Shown here: one piece after another, positions 36,093-48,269 of the stretch
Numbering within the stretch: position 1 is the stretch's first letter
Layout of the letters: each line of letters begins with the position of its first letter
NCBI RefSeq assembly: GCF_029265375.1
Contig: NZ_JAJUJJ010000011.1
Span: 1 to 64,000, forward strand
From: Nesterenkonia sp.
Lineage (GTDB): Bacteria > Actinomycetota > Actinomycetes > Actinomycetales > Micrococcaceae
Length of the DNA stretch: 64,000 nt
Reading direction: 5' to 3'
The notes under the pieces: generated by a model
What the model saw: the letters and a program-made list of their open reading frames with translations, nothing else
The model's database searches: none
Told to the model about the DNA's origin: nothing
Program-made: the position numbers and the translations under genes

Positions 36093-36374
36093 GTGGCCGA
36101 AGAAGCAAAGTGGTGAACCTTCGAGTACACCAACAAGGCAGAGAAGGCCCTCAGGAAGCTGAATAAGCCTGTCCTGAGTCGGATCAAGAAGTACCTGGAC
36201 GAAGTTGCTGAGCTGGAGAACCCCCGCGACCGAGGCAAGCCGCTGACGGCGAATAAAGCAGGACTGTGGTCCTACCGCCAGGGCGGCTGGCGAGTCGTCT
36301 GTGACATCCGGGACGAGAAGCTGGTTGTTCTGATCGTGGACGCAGGGCCCCGCAACAGCATCTACGACGACTAG
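36093..36374 (+). pseudogene. RelE-type toxin gene with an early in-frame stop
   Basis: The GTG at 36093 directly follows the antitoxin stop. The frame reads VAEEAKW, TGA (36114-36116), then TFEYTNKAEKALRKLNKPVL, LWSYRQGGWRVVCDIRD and VDAGPRNSIYDD to a TAG at 36372-36374. The C-terminal region is a complete RelE/ParE fold with the conserved GxWRxxCDI strand and terminal Arg/Tyr. No alternative start occurs after the TGA, so intact toxin cannot be made. Loss of the toxin by a nonsense change next to an intact antitoxin is a common decay path. Confidence 0.82.
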
Positions 36375-36545
36375 CCTCCGACGGCAACGCGCGATCAAGA
36401 CAAACGACTAGCCAACCAGGCGCTGACCACCGGCATCGAGATACACGAAGACGAAAGGGAGATGGCCCGGCTCTCTGAACCGTTCGCCGGCCTGACACCT
36501 TCTTCGGCGTCTGCCGATGTCGGTGTTCAAATACATCCAAAATTG

Positions 36546-36618
36546 TGGAGGCAAGGGGACTCGAACCCCTAACCCTCTGCTTGCAAAGCAGATGCGCTAC
36601 CAATTGCGCCATGCCCCC
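36546..36618 (-). tRNA. tRNA-Ala (anticodon TGC)
   Basis: Read on the minus strand: GGGGGCA acceptor, D-arm GCGCAATTGGTAGCGC, anticodon arm with loop TTTGCAA (TGC), variable loop, T-arm AGGGGTTCGAGTCCCCT, acceptor 3' strand TGCCTCC and discriminator A. 73 nt; the CCA is not encoded. Confidence 0.97.
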
Positions 36619-36634
36619 GTGCAGGGTTGTTCAC

Positions 36635-36754
36635 TCAGCTCCTGACGGAGTCGGTGGCTTGGTCCCAGACCTGCCTAGTCTCCTCGGAGCGCTTCCATTC
36701 GCGATACGCCAGGAATCCGGCGACCGCGGCAGCGGTGAGGAGCAGACGTTTCAT
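36635..36754 (-). CDS. DLW-39-type 39-residue protein between the tRNA genes
   Basis: Encodes MKRLLLTAAAVAGFLAYREW followed by KRSEETRQVWDQATDSVRS, exactly 39 residues. GGAAGG lies 5 bases before the ATG. The N-terminal hydrophobic helix, following charged helix and location between tRNA-Ala and tRNA-Ile near gyrA match the actinobacterial DLW-39 family; the family motif DLW is VW-D here. Function is unknown. Confidence 0.85.
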   Translation of the reverse strand: MKRLLLTAAAVAGFLAYREWKRSEETRQVWDQATDSVRS

Positions 36755-36794
36755 AGAACCTTCCCAGCGCCCACACCGTGGGCGAGTGAACGAG

Positions 36795-36868
36795 TGGGCG
36801 TACGTGGACTTGAACCACGGACCTTCACATTATCAGTGTGACGCTCTAACCGCCTGAGCTATACGCCC
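36795..36868 (-). tRNA. tRNA-Ile (anticodon GAT)
   Basis: Read on the minus strand: GGGCGTA acceptor, D-arm AGCTCAGGCGGTTAGAGC, anticodon arm with loop CTGATAA (GAT), T-arm CGTGGTTCAAGTCCACG, acceptor TACGCCC and discriminator A. 74 nt; the CCA is not encoded. It is the first of the tRNA pair downstream of gyrA and the DUF3566 gene. Confidence 0.97.
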
Positions 36869-36939
36869 GAAACCTCTTCAAGGGGACACTCCGAAGAGCG
36901 ACCACTACACATTACACCAGTACCTCGGCAGGCAACAAC

Positions 36940-37602
36940 TCAGTCGTCTGTGAGGGTGACTCCGATACCTCCGACCAGTGAGGCCGACAGGTTGTAGAGC
37001 ACCGCCGAGAGCATGGACAGCACCGTGAGCAGCACCACGTTGATCACCGCGATGATAGTGGCGAAGGAGGCCACCTGACCCACCGTCACCAACTCTTCGA
37101 TGGCGAAGGCCGGGCCGCCGTCCTCTGAGCCGAGCACCTGGCTGGCCAGATCATTGACCCGGCCGAAGATACCGGTGATGTCCATAGCTGACCACAGAGT
37201 CACCGCACAGACCACCGTCATAATGCCCAGGGCCACCGACAGCAGGAAGCTCATTTTCAACACTGACCACGGGTCCACCTTGGAGACCAGAAGCCGGGCC
37301 TTGCGCACCTTCGCCTTGGGAGTCGGGCGCACCAGGTGAGGCTGGGGCCTGCCGGCCGGACGCTGGGCCGAGCCGGGGCGCGGCTGCGGGCGGGCCGCCG
37401 GACGGCCGCCGCCAGCGCGCTGCTGGCCGCCGGGGGCGTGGGGACGCGGGCGGGGCCTCGGAGCTGTCTGGGTGCCTGCACCGGGCTTAGCTGCAGCAAT
37501 CGTCTCCGTGGGCTGGGAGGCGCGGGGCCGCGGCGCCGGGAAGCGGCCGGTTCCCTGCGACGAGCCGGACTGGCTTCCCTGGCCGCCGTTGCTTGCGCTC
37601 AC
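36940..37602 (-). CDS. DUF3566 membrane protein downstream of gyrA
   Basis: A 220-residue protein with a long Pro/Arg/Gln-rich disordered N-terminus (1-95) and the conserved DUF3566 core: KARLLVSKVDPWSVLKMSFL, a first span (LLSVALGIMTVVCAVTLWSAM), a loop and a second span (FATIIAVINVVLLTVLSML), ending GGIGVTLTDD. It sits between gyrA and tRNA-Ile as in mycobacteria (Rv0007) and Streptomyces. Function unknown. Confidence 0.93.
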   Translation of the reverse strand: MSASNGGQGSQSGSSQGTGRFPAPRPRASQPTETIAAAKPGAGTQTAPRPRPRPHAPGGQQRAGGGRPAARPQPRPGSAQRPAGRPQPHLVRPTPKAKVRKARLLVSKVDPWSVLKMSFLLSVALGIMTVVCAVTLWSAMDITGIFGRVNDLASQVLGSEDGGPAFAIEELVTVGQVASFATIIAVINVVLLTVLSMLSAVLYNLSASLVGGIGVTLTDD

Positions 37603-37662
37603 AGTTGACCTCCATGGGGAGAGAAAGTCTTGTTCATCGTCAGACCACGGTACTGCATGGAA

Positions 37663-40278
37663 CTACTCGGAGCTTCCAGATTCCTGAACCTCAGCTTCAG
37701 GCGTGACCTGGGTCTCGTCTGTGGCCTGGTCACTGCTGTGGCCTTCCGTGTCCTCGCCGGTGGCGGCCAGGGTGGCTCCGGAGGACTTGGCGACCTTCAG
37801 GATCCGGTCATTCTTCCGCGGTTTGGCGAAGATGACACCCATGGTGTCGCGTCCGCGAGGCGGAACGCCGGAGACTGACGAGCGCACCACGTTCCCCGAG
37901 CTCATGACCACCAGGACTTCGTCGTCCTCCTCCACGATCATCGCCCCGACCAGGTTGCCGCGGTCCTCCACGAACTTGCCGACCTTGATGCCCAGTCCGC
38001 CGCGACCCTGGATCCGGTACTCGTCCACATGGGTCCGTTTGGCGTAGCCGCCCTCGGTGACGACAAAGACGTAGGAGTCCTCGGTGACGACGTCGGCGGT
38101 GAGCAGCTCGTCGTCCTCGCGGAACTTCATACCCGTCACCCCGGAGGTGGCCCGGCCCATGGGCCGCAGCGCCTCATCGGTGGCGGTGAACCGCAGCGAC
38201 TGCCCCCTGCGGGAGACCAGCATCAGATCATCCTGGGCGGAGATGAGTTTGGCAGAGACCAACTCGTCGTCCTCGCGCAGGTTGATGGCGATCACTCCGG
38301 CCTGGCGCGGGGAGTCGTAGTCGCGCAGCCGGGTCTTCTTCACCAGGCCGCCCTTGGTGGCCAGCACCAGGTAGTCGGCGTCGTCATAGCTCTTCAGGGT
38401 CAGCACCCCAGCGATGTGCTCATCGGGCTGGAAGGCCACCACATTGGCCACATGCTGGCCCTTGGAGTCGCGGCCGGCTTCCATGAGGTCATAGCACTTG
38501 GTGCGGTAGACCCGGCCCAGGTTGGTGAAGAACAGAATCCACTGGTGGGTGGTGGTGACGAAGAAGTGCTCCACCACGTCCTCGGCGCGCAGCTGAGCGC
38601 CGCGCACTCCCTTTCCGCCGCGGTTCTGGGCGCGGAAATTGTCGATTCTGGTGCGTTTGACGTAGCCGTCGCGGGTGATGGAGACGACCACGTCCTCCTC
38701 CGGAATGAGGTCCTCCATGGACATATCGGCGTCGTAGCCGCGCAGCACGTGGGTGCGGCGCTCATCTCCGTGGCGCTCGACAATGCCGTCCAGCTCATCG
38801 CCGATGATCTGGCGCTGACGGTCCTCGGAGGCCAGGATCTCCTTGAAGTCGGCGATCATGCTCATCAGCTCGTCGTACTCCTCCTGGAGACGCTGACGCT
38901 CCAGTGCGGCCAGCTTGCGCAGCTGCATGTCCAGGATGGCCTGGGCCTGATCGTCGTCGATCTCCAGCAGGGCCTTCAGGTTCTGCCGGGCCACCTCCAC
39001 TGTGGAGGACTCGCGGATGGTGGAGATCACCCGGTCCAGATCGTCCAGGGCCTTGAGCAGGCCCACCTTGATGTGGGCCTCGCGCTCGGCCTTCTCCAGC
39101 CGGAACCGGGTGCGCCGGACGATGACGTCCATTTGGTGGGTGACCCAGTGGTGGATGAAGGCGTCCAGGCTGAGGGTTCGCGGCACCCCGTCCACCAGGG
39201 CGAGCATATTGGCGGAGAAGTTCTCCTGCAGCGAGGTGTGCTTGTACAGATTGTTCAGCACCACCTTGGCCACTGCATCGCGCTTGAGCACAATGACCAG
39301 GCGCTGTCCGGTGCGTCCGGAGGACTCATCGCGGATCTCGGCGATCCCGGCGACCTTGCCGTCCTTGACCAGCTCGGCGATCTTCACCGCCAGCCGGTCC
39401 GGATTGGCGTGGTATGGCAGCTCAGTGACCACCAGGCAGGTGCGGCCGGCGATCTCCTCCACATTAACCACCGCGCGCATGGTGATCGACCCGCGGCCGG
39501 TGCGGTAGGCCTCTTCGATGCCCTTGGTGCCCAGGATCTGGGCGCCGGTGGGGAAATCGGGGCCCTTGATCCGCTCCAGCAGAGCCTCCAGCAGCTCCTC
39601 GCGGCTGGCCTGCGGATTGGCCAGGTACCACTTGACGCCCTCGGCCACCTCACGCAGGTTGTGCGGCGGAATATTCGTGGCCATACCCACCGCGATGCCG
39701 GAGGAGCCGTTGACCAGCAGGTTGGGGAACCGGGAGGGCAGGACCACCGGCTCCTGCTGCTTGCCGTCGTAGTTGTCCTGGAAGTCGACGGTGTTCTCAT
39801 TGATATCCCGGACCATCTCCATGGCCAGCGGAGCCATCTTGGTCTCGGTGTATCGCGGAGCTGCGGGGCCGTCGTCGCCCGGGTTTCCGAAGTTGCCCTG
39901 ACCGGCGGCCAACGGATAGCGCATCACCCAGTCCTGGATGAGCCGGGCCAAGGCATCGTAGATGGCCGAGTCGCCGTGCGGGTGGTAGTTGCCCATCACG
40001 TCCCCGACCACACGCGCGCATTTGTTGAAGCTGCGGTCCGGGCGGTAGCCGCCGTCGTACATCGCGTAGAGCACCCGGCGGTGGACCGGCTTCAGGCCGT
40101 CGCGCACATCCGGCAGCGCACGCCCGACGATCACCGCCATGGCGTAGTCCAGGTAGGACCGCTTCATCTCCGTCTGCAGGTCCACCTGACGGACCCGGTC
40201 GGAGAGGGCCGCAGCCACATCAGCAGGGGGGAGATCGGGGGTCTGCTCAGATCCCTCGGGGGGCAGGTTCTCGCTCAT
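37663..40278 (-). CDS. gyrA: DNA gyrase subunit A
   Basis: 871 residues. The breakage-reunion domain carries the catalytic tyrosine Y143 (APRYTETK). The quinolone-resistance region reads [10 protein letters not shown] with S104 and D108, the wild-type susceptible pattern. The C-terminal beta-pinwheel begins with a GyrA box (QNRGGKG in place of QRRGGKG). An acidic tail of about 35 residues follows. It forms the A2B2 enzyme with gyrB, 53 bases upstream on the same strand. Confidence 0.97.
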   Translation of the reverse strand: MSENLPPEGSEQTPDLPPADVAAALSDRVRQVDLQTEMKRSYLDYAMAVIVGRALPDVRDGLKPVHRRVLYAMYDGGYRPDRSFNKCARVVGDVMGNYHPHGDSAIYDALARLIQDWVMRYPLAAGQGNFGNPGDDGPAAPRYTETKMAPLAMEMVRDINENTVDFQDNYDGKQQEPVVLPSRFPNLLVNGSSGIAVGMATNIPPHNLREVAEGVKWYLANPQASREELLEALLERIKGPDFPTGAQILGTKGIEEAYRTGRGSITMRAVVNVEEIAGRTCLVVTELPYHANPDRLAVKIAELVKDGKVAGIAEIRDESSGRTGQRLVIVLKRDAVAKVVLNNLYKHTSLQENFSANMLALVDGVPRTLSLDAFIHHWVTHQMDVIVRRTRFRLEKAEREAHIKVGLLKALDDLDRVISTIRESSTVEVARQNLKALLEIDDDQAQAILDMQLRKLAALERQRLQEEYDELMSMIADFKEILASEDRQRQIIGDELDGIVERHGDERRTHVLRGYDADMSMEDLIPEEDVVVSITRDGYVKRTRIDNFRAQNRGGKGVRGAQLRAEDVVEHFFVTTTHQWILFFTNLGRVYRTKCYDLMEAGRDSKGQHVANVVAFQPDEHIAGVLTLKSYDDADYLVLATKGGLVKKTRLRDYDSPRQAGVIAINLREDDELVSAKLISAQDDLMLVSRRGQSLRFTATDEALRPMGRATSGVTGMKFREDDELLTADVVTEDSYVFVVTEGGYAKRTHVDEYRIQGRGGLGIKVGKFVEDRGNLVGAMIVEEDDEVLVVMSSGNVVRSSVSGVPPRGRDTMGVIFAKPRKNDRILKVAKSSGATLAATGEDTEGHSSDQATDETQVTPEAEVQESGSSE

Positions 40279-40331
40279 CAGTGAAGTTCTCTCTCAGCTG
40301 TGCTCAACACGTACGACGACGACGGCGGGGT

Positions 40332-42662
<2,331 letters not shown>

Positions 42663-43226
42663 TCACCCGTAGGTGTCGCGGGGTCCGCGTCCGCCGCGGA
42701 CGCTGTAGCCGCCCTTCTTCCAGCTGGGAGCCTGGGGTCCGCGGATCTCGATCTCTGTGACGATTCCGGCGCCGAGTTCCCGGGCGAAGACCTCCATCAG
42801 CTGCGGCTTCATCAGCTTCAGGTTGGTCGCCCAGGCGGTGGAGTCGCACACCACTGTGACCACGCCGTCTTCGAATCGCTCCGGTGTGCAGTGCTCCGCA
42901 ATGGCTGCTCCCACCAGCTGCTCCCAGCGGCTGATCACCGAGCCGACCGCTACCGGTGCGCTCCATCCCCGAGTTCGGATCAGACCCTTCACCGCAGCGC
43001 CCAGGGGCCTGGGATCGCGCAGATCCGCCTCCCGCCGCTCAGCGCCGTCGTCCTTGGCTGCCCGGGCGGTGGCACGGGGATCCGTGCTCAGCGAGGAGCC
43101 TCGCGGGGGCCGTGCCAGCCGGCGGTATCCCTGCTCCTGGGCAGCCTTGCGGAGCCGGTGGAACAGCACAGTGGCTGCGTCCTCCGGCTCATCAGCTGTC
43201 TGACGGCTCTGCGGATCCTCAATCAT
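42663..43226 (-). CDS. dciA: DciA/DUF721 family replication helicase loader
   Basis: 187 residues with a disordered charged N-terminus and the C-terminal DUF721 KH-like fold: GSVISRWEQLVGAAIAEHCT, GVVTVVCDSTAWATNLKLMK and IEIRGPQAPSW. DciA recruits the replicative helicase in bacteria lacking DnaC/DnaI. Start MIEDPQSR (43226) overlaps the recF stop by 8 bases. Position between recF and gyrB is the actinobacterial norm. Confidence 0.92.
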   Translation of the reverse strand: MIEDPQSRQTADEPEDAATVLFHRLRKAAQEQGYRRLARPPRGSSLSTDPRATARAAKDDGAERREADLRDPRPLGAAVKGLIRTRGWSAPVAVGSVISRWEQLVGAAIAEHCTPERFEDGVVTVVCDSTAWATNLKLMKPQLMEVFARELGAGIVTEIEIRGPQAPSWKKGGYSVRGGRGPRDTYG

Positions 43227-44445
43227 CACTGGGTCCCGTGGTGGACTCAGAGCCGGAGAGCGGCACCACGCTGCTGAGCTGATCGGCCGACTCCACACGG
43301 TAGGCATTGGCCAGCAGCTGCTCGGGCACGTCGTCGTCGACTGCCGCGGTGACGATCAGCTGCTCGGCTCCGGTGGCCAGCTGTGCCAGCCGGCGTCGGC
43401 GTCTGGCGTCGAGCTCGGCGAAGACGTCGTCGAGGATCAGGATCGGCTCCGCACCGGCGGCCGGGTCGTCATCGAGCATGACTCGGTAGGTGGCCAGACG
43501 CAGGGCCAGGGCGAAGGACCAGGTCTCTCCGTGGGAGGCGTATCCCTTCACCGGGGTGGCATCCAGGCTGAAGTGGACATCGTCCCGGTGAGGTCCCACC
43601 AGAGTGATGCCGCGTTCACGCTCCTTCTTCCGGGCTGCGCGCAGCGCCGCCAGCAGCTGCTCGGCGAGCTCCTCCGCTGCGGCGGACTCCAGGGGGGAGG
43701 ACTCAGCAGGGTCGGTCTGCGCGTGCTCGGCGTCCTCGTCATGACCGGTCAGCGAACTCAGATAGCTCATCCGCGCGGTGCGCACTGATTCGGAGAGCTC
43801 ATGGTAAGCCTCTGCCACATGCGGGCGCAGAGCCGCCAGCATCTCCAGACGGGTCTTCAGCAGCCGTGCACCGGTAGTGGCCAGCTGCTGGTCCCAGACC
43901 TCCAGGGTGGACTCATGGGTGGGGGTGAAGCCCTCATGGCGGATGGACTTCAGCAGCGCGTTGCGCTGGCGCAGCACCTTCTCATACTCCTGGCGCAGCG
44001 CTCCCAGAGCCGGGCGCATCTGAACGGCCAGGGTGTCGAAGAGCCGGCGGCGCACGGAGGGGGATCCTTTGATCAGCTCCAAGTCCTCCGGAGCGAAGAG
44101 CACGCTGCGCAGGATGCCCAGGATCTCAGTGGACCGCACCGGGGCGCCGCGGTTGATCCGCGCCCGGTTGGCCCGGCCCGGATTGATCTCCACCTCCAGG
44201 TAGGCCTCCTGGCTGCCTCGGTGGGCTTGGGCCCGAAGGATCGCCTGCGATGCCCCGTGGCGGATCAGCGGAGGGTCATGGGGCACGCGGTGGGAGGACA
44301 GCGAGCTGAGATAGCCGATGGCCTCGGCAATGTTGGTCTTGCCGACGCCGTTGTATCCCAGCAGCACATTGGGGCCGGGCTGCAGGGCCAGATCAGCTTC
44401 GTGATAGCTGCGGAAGTTCTGCAGGACCAGTTGGGAGAGCCGCAT
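43219..44445 (-). CDS. recF: RecF recombination mediator (SMC-like ATPase)
   Basis: 408 residues. Walker A GYNGVGKTN near residue 30, a signature region GSPSVRRRLFDTL and the Walker B/D-loop ILILDDVFAELDARRR near the C-terminus. RecF with RecO/RecR loads RecA at gaps. An acidic insertion (about 235-260, DEDAEHAQTDPAESSPLE) is longer than in E. coli. ATG lies 18 bases after the dnaN stop. Confidence 0.95.
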   Translation of the reverse strand: MRLSQLVLQNFRSYHEADLALQPGPNVLLGYNGVGKTNIAEAIGYLSSLSSHRVPHDPPLIRHGASQAILRAQAHRGSQEAYLEVEINPGRANRARINRGAPVRSTEILGILRSVLFAPEDLELIKGSPSVRRRLFDTLAVQMRPALGALRQEYEKVLRQRNALLKSIRHEGFTPTHESTLEVWDQQLATTGARLLKTRLEMLAALRPHVAEAYHELSESVRTARMSYLSSLTGHDEDAEHAQTDPAESSPLESAAAEELAEQLLAALRAARKKERERGITLVGPHRDDVHFSLDATPVKGYASHGETWSFALALRLATYRVMLDDDPAAGAEPILILDDVFAELDARRRRRLAQLATGAEQLIVTAAVDDDVPEQLLANAYRVESADQLSSVVPLSGSESTTGPSDD

Positions 44446-44463
44446 GGGATTCGGCTCCTTCCA

Positions 44464-45591
44464 TCACTGGTTGAGCAGACGCACCGGCATCAGCAGATAC
44501 CGGAAATCGGTGGAGTTCTCACCCTCGGGGGACTCCTGCCCGGTGATCATGGCCGGTTTGGGAGCTGAGACGAAGGAGAAGCGCAGGTACTCGGTGTCGA
44601 TGACGTTGAGACCTTCGTTCAGGTAGGTGGGGTTGAAGCCCACTGTGATCGGTTCGCCGCTGAGCTGGGCCTCGATGACTTCAGAGGCCGAGGCGTTGTC
44701 ATCTACTCCGGCGTCGAGCGTGACCCGGTTGTCCTCGGTGAACTGCAGGCGCACATGCCCGTTGCGCTCGGAGACCAGGGAGACCCGGCGCGATGCCTCG
44801 ATCAGCTCAGCAGTGCTGACCACCGCGTTGATGGGTGTCTCCTCCGGGAAGAGCTGCCGGATCTTGGGGTATTCGCCGTCGACCAGCACGCTGGTGGTCC
44901 GCCGGCCGCCGGAGGAGAAGCCGACCAGATTCTCGGATTCGGACATGGCCAGGGACAGGTCCCCGCCTCCGGCCAGGGATTTGGCCACGTCGTTGAGCGT
45001 CTTGGCTTTGATCAGCAGGGAGGTGGAGATGCTGGGCTCGGCGGGACTCCAGGTGATCTCCCGCATGGCCAGCCGATACCGGTCGGTGGCCAGGAAGGTG
45101 ATGGTGTCGCCTTCGAACTCCAGCTTCACACAGGGCAGGATCGGCAGAGTGTCGTCCTTTGCTGCCGCTGTGGTGACCTGCGAGACCGCACGGGCGAAGA
45201 CCGAGCCGTCCACAGTTCCTGCAGCCTCGGGCTGCGCCGGGAGATCCGGATACTCATCCACCGGCATCGTGGTCAGAGTGAAGGTGGATGACCGGCAGGT
45301 GACGACCACCTTGGACTCCTCCAGCGAGAGGGTCACCGGGGCGTTCGGCAGAGCTTTGACGATGTCATTGAGCAGTCGGCCGGAGACCAGCACCGTCCCC
45401 TCGGCTGCGACGTCGGCTTCGATGTGCAGCTGTGCGGAGACCTCGTAGTCGAAGCTGGAGATGGTGACGATCTGGTCCTCGGCGGTGATCAGCAGCCCGG
45501 AGAGCACCGGTGCCGGAGGACGCGGTGAGAGGGATCGTGCAGTCCAGGAGACCGCCTCGGACAAAACGTCACGGTCAACGGTGAACTGCAC
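44464..45591 (-). CDS. dnaN: DNA polymerase III beta subunit (sliding clamp)
   Basis: 375 residues, a normal length for actinobacterial beta clamps. It opens VQFTVDRDVLSEAVSWTARS with LSPRPPAPVLSGLLI directly after, and ends YLLMPVRL, the conserved C-terminus that lines the binding pocket. The GTG start at 45591 has GGAG 6 bases upstream; the longer in-frame extension runs into the oriC region and has no homology. Confidence 0.96.
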   Translation of the reverse strand: MQFTVDRDVLSEAVSWTARSLSPRPPAPVLSGLLITAEDQIVTISSFDYEVSAQLHIEADVAAEGTVLVSGRLLNDIVKALPNAPVTLSLEESKVVVTCRSSTFTLTTMPVDEYPDLPAQPEAAGTVDGSVFARAVSQVTTAAAKDDTLPILPCVKLEFEGDTITFLATDRYRLAMREITWSPAEPSISTSLLIKAKTLNDVAKSLAGGGDLSLAMSESENLVGFSSGGRRTTSVLVDGEYPKIRQLFPEETPINAVVSTAELIEASRRVSLVSERNGHVRLQFTEDNRVTLDAGVDDNASASEVIEAQLSGEPITVGFNPTYLNEGLNVIDTEYLRFSFVSAPKPAMITGQESPEGENSTDFRYLLMPVRLLNQ

Positions 45592-46199
45592 TGCGGTCTC
45601 CTCGAGTCGTCGATCGTCGATCTGTGCAATGTCAAGCACCCTGAGGTGCCGTGTCTGCTGAGGCATGAGCTTACCCCGAACACTAGATAGGCCGAAAGTC
45701 CGGGGGTGAACCACAACATCTTGAGACCGCGCAGCGTCGGAGGGCGGACTGTTGTTTGTGCAGAAGCATGTCGGAGAAGAAGGACAGAAGTGGTAGTAAC
45801 GGGTGTGGATTCTGTGGATAACCGGCTGCTGGTCGCTGATGCCGCCGTCGAGCCTGTGAGGACCACGGTGGAGGAGAAACGGTGGGGCTGTAAATCACAC
45901 GGGGAGGATTCTGAGCATGCTGAGGCGGATCTCCCCACATGAGGCGGGTGACTCCACAGGAAACCGGTGTGTCGTCCTCACATAATCCACCGAGTTATCC
46001 ACAGGTGTGGGAAGCGTGGTGGAGAAACTTCACCGCTGCCTGTGGATATGTGGGGAAAACTGTGGAAGACGCTGCGGGCTGTCGGCAGCGTCTCCGCTGA
46101 TGGCGCGGAACTACATGCGTGTGAGATGTGCACAGAACCGCTGCCCACACCTGTCAGCGACGAGTTTGACATGCTCCTGCAACCGGAGGGTCACCAGAG
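45592..46199. other. chromosomal replication origin (oriC) between dnaA and dnaN
   Basis: 608 bp without a gene. Perfect DnaA boxes: TGTGGATAA at 45813-45821 and TTATCCACA at 45995-46003. Near matches include TGTGGATTC (45804-45812), TAATCCACC (45983-45991), TGTGGATAT (46041-46049), TGTGGGGAA (46049-46057) and TGTGGAAGA (46061-46069). Boxes in both orientations crowd 45800-46070, typical for actinobacterial oriC. No strongly AT-rich unwinding stretch is evident, and no coding potential is seen. Confidence 0.92.
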
Positions 46200-47762
46200 T
46201 CAGCGGCCCTGCTTGATCTTGTTGGTCAGCTCGGTGACCTGGTTGAACACCGCTCGGCGCTCGGCCATCAGTTCGCGGATCTTGCGCTCGGCGTAGATCA
46301 CGGTGGTGTGGTCACGTCCGCCGAGGGCCTGTCCGATCTTCGGCAGGGACATCTCAGTCAGCTCCCGCAGCAGATACATGGCGATCTGACGGGCGGTGAC
46401 CAGAGTGCGGTTGCGCGACTTGGAGGTCAGCTCATCGACGGTGAAGCCGTAGTACTCCGCAGTGGCGTCGATGATCTTCTCCGCCGTGATCTCCTGTGCA
46501 TTGTCATCGGAGATCAGATCGCGCATGACCTGCTCAGCCAGCGGCAGGTCCACTTCCTGCTTGTTCAGTGCCGCGTAGGCGGTCACGCGGATCAGCGCTC
46601 CCTCCAGCTCGCGAATATTGGTGGAGATCTTCGAGCCGATGTATTCCAGGACGTCGTCGGGGCATGAGAAGTTCTCCGCATTGGCCTTCTTGCGCAGAAT
46701 GGCGATGCGGGTCTCCAGGTCAGGCGGCTGAATATCTGTGATCAGGCCCCATTCGAACCGGGAGCGCAGCCGCTCTTCGAATCCGGAGAGCTGCTTGGGC
46801 GGCTCATCAGAGGTGATGACCACCTGCTTATTGTTGTTGTAGAGGGTGTTGAAGGTGTGGAAGAACTCCTCCACGGTACGTTCCTTGTCCGCGAGGAACT
46901 GGATATCGTCCAGCAGCAGGATGTCCACATTGCGGTAGAGATGCTTGAAGCTGGCGCCTTCGTCGTCGCGGATGGAATTGATGAAGTCATTGGTGAACTC
47001 CTCAGAGTTCACGTACCGGACCCTGATGCCGCTGTAGAGGCGCTGGGCGTAGTGGCCGATGGCGTGGAGCAGGTGGGTCTTGCCCAGGCCGGAGTCGCCG
47101 TAGATGAACAGCGGGTTGTACGCCTTCGCCGGAGCTTCAGCCACAGCATTGGCAGCCGCGTGGGCGAAGCGGTTCGAGGAGCCGATGACAAAGGTCTCGA
47201 ACGTGTAGCGCGGATTCAGCCGTGAGGTCTCGAAGCTTCCGCCCTCCGGACCGATCGACGCCGGGACCGACTGCTGCGCACCGGCAGACGGGCCGCGCTC
47301 GGCAGAGCCGGCCGGGTAGGGGACGGCGGTGCTGCGGTCCGGCACCGGGTGGGGCGGAAGCGGGGTGTCGCTGCCGCCCGGAGACGGGGCAGAGGCGGCA
47401 GGGCTCTCCACAGCGGGGGAAGGGGTCTCAGCGGCAGAGAGCGTCTCCTCGGTGGTCCCGCGGCTGGCCTGGGCCTGCTGCTTGTCCAGGTCTGGATCGA
47501 TCACATAGGCGACCAGAATGTCGCGGCCGAAGACGCTGCGCAGGGCGTCCGACAGCTCCGCCTGCAGCTGGGACTGCATCAGTTTGCGCACCCGCTCATG
47601 GGGTACGGCAAGCAGCAGGGTGTCGCCGATGAGCTGCTCGGACTGCGGAACGGCGCGGCCCATATCGGTGAGCTTCAGCCCGGTGATGCCGTGGTGCTCG
47701 CGCAGCTCGGTGAGCACCTGCTGCCATTTCACGGACACGGTGGCGTCGGACTCAGCGGACAC
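46200..47762 (-). CDS. dnaA: chromosomal replication initiator DnaA
   Basis: 520 residues. Domain I (about 1-85), a long Pro/Ser/Ala-rich domain II (about 95-185), the AAA+ domain III with Walker [10 protein letters not shown] (about 220) and Walker [10 protein letters not shown], and domain IV with the DnaA-box-binding [15 protein letters not shown]. The GTG at 47762 ([14 protein letters not shown]) is chosen because AGGGGGAG lies about 5 bases before it; another in-frame GTG 33 bases upstream has no ribosome site. Confidence 0.96.
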   Translation of the reverse strand: MSAESDATVSVKWQQVLTELREHHGITGLKLTDMGRAVPQSEQLIGDTLLLAVPHERVRKLMQSQLQAELSDALRSVFGRDILVAYVIDPDLDKQQAQASRGTTEETLSAAETPSPAVESPAASAPSPGGSDTPLPPHPVPDRSTAVPYPAGSAERGPSAGAQQSVPASIGPEGGSFETSRLNPRYTFETFVIGSSNRFAHAAANAVAEAPAKAYNPLFIYGDSGLGKTHLLHAIGHYAQRLYSGIRVRYVNSEEFTNDFINSIRDDEGASFKHLYRNVDILLLDDIQFLADKERTVEEFFHTFNTLYNNNKQVVITSDEPPKQLSGFEERLRSRFEWGLITDIQPPDLETRIAILRKKANAENFSCPDDVLEYIGSKISTNIRELEGALIRVTAYAALNKQEVDLPLAEQVMRDLISDDNAQEITAEKIIDATAEYYGFTVDELTSKSRNRTLVTARQIAMYLLRELTEMSLPKIGQALGGRDHTTVIYAERKIRELMAERRAVFNQVTELTNKIKQGR

Positions 47763-47804
47763 GCTGCTCCCCCTGATGGTTCGGTGGTCGGGCACGGTTC
47801 AGAT

Positions 47805-47838
47805 TGTTCGAACAGTATTCCACAACATCTGTGGATAA
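47805..47838. promoter_or_regulatory. DnaA box and palindrome upstream of dnaA
   Basis: A perfect DnaA box TGTGGATAA at 47830-47838 and a 10-bp palindrome TGTTCGAACA at 47805-47814 lie within 80 bases of the dnaA start, with a partial box TATTCCACA (47816-47824) between. This fits dnaA autoregulation. A LexA site was considered for the palindrome, but the spacing of the GAAC/GTTC halves is wrong. Confidence 0.6.
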
Positions 47839-47882
47839 GTGCCCGCACCTGTGGGAAACCGGCGCTCAGCGGGTGAGGTGAC

Positions 47883-48122
47883 TTATCGCAGTCCCAGGGC
47901 GCGCTCGCGATTGACCTTACGGGTGGCGCCGCCGATGGTGAACAGCGAAATGATGGTGCCGATATAGAGGAATCCGATGGTCAGCAGAAACAGCAGGCCT
48001 TTGAGGTGCTTCCCCAGATAGAAGTACTGCAGACCTGCCACGAAGAAGAACCCTAAAATGGTCAGCACCAGCGCAATGCCGGGATCCTTCTGCGGGCCGT
48101 CATACGGTCGGGGATATGCCAT
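47883..48122 (-). CDS. TM2-domain membrane protein
   Basis: 79 residues. The TM2 signature is clear: DPGIALVLTILGFFFVAGLQ, YFYLGKHLKGLLFLLTIGF and LYIGTIISLFTI, with the aromatic turn between two membrane spans. TM2 proteins are small inner-membrane proteins of unknown role in bacteria. It sits between dnaA and the ABC exporter, on the same strand as both. Confidence 0.87.
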   Translation of the reverse strand: MAYPRPYDGPQKDPGIALVLTILGFFFVAGLQYFYLGKHLKGLLFLLTIGFLYIGTIISLFTIGGATRKVNRERALGLR

Positions 48123-48269
48123 AGTCCGAGTCTACAGGCGCGTGACGCTGCGGCGGGGCTGCCGGTTTCGCAGCCAGCCCGGGTGCCAGCTCTGCAGTCC
48201 GCTGCTGGCCGGACGCCCCTGGATCGGAGCTGCCGGCCAGCAGCAGGGACTGACGGTCGCCTGGATCGG

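Noticed and set aside
32705..36374. UGA recoding as Trp (or selenocysteine) in this organism
   Set aside because: TGA is the regular stop of many genes here, including all the ATGA/GTGA overlaps, so the two TGA-at-Trp cases are better explained as nonsense mutations.
38029..40284. 751-codon plus-strand frame opposite gyrA
   Set aside because: Complementary-strand artefact of a GC-rich gene; gyrA is unambiguous.
47805..47814. LexA/SOS box upstream of dnaA
   Set aside because: TGTTCGAACA is a palindrome but lacks the GAAC-N4-GTTC spacing of Gram-positive LexA sites.
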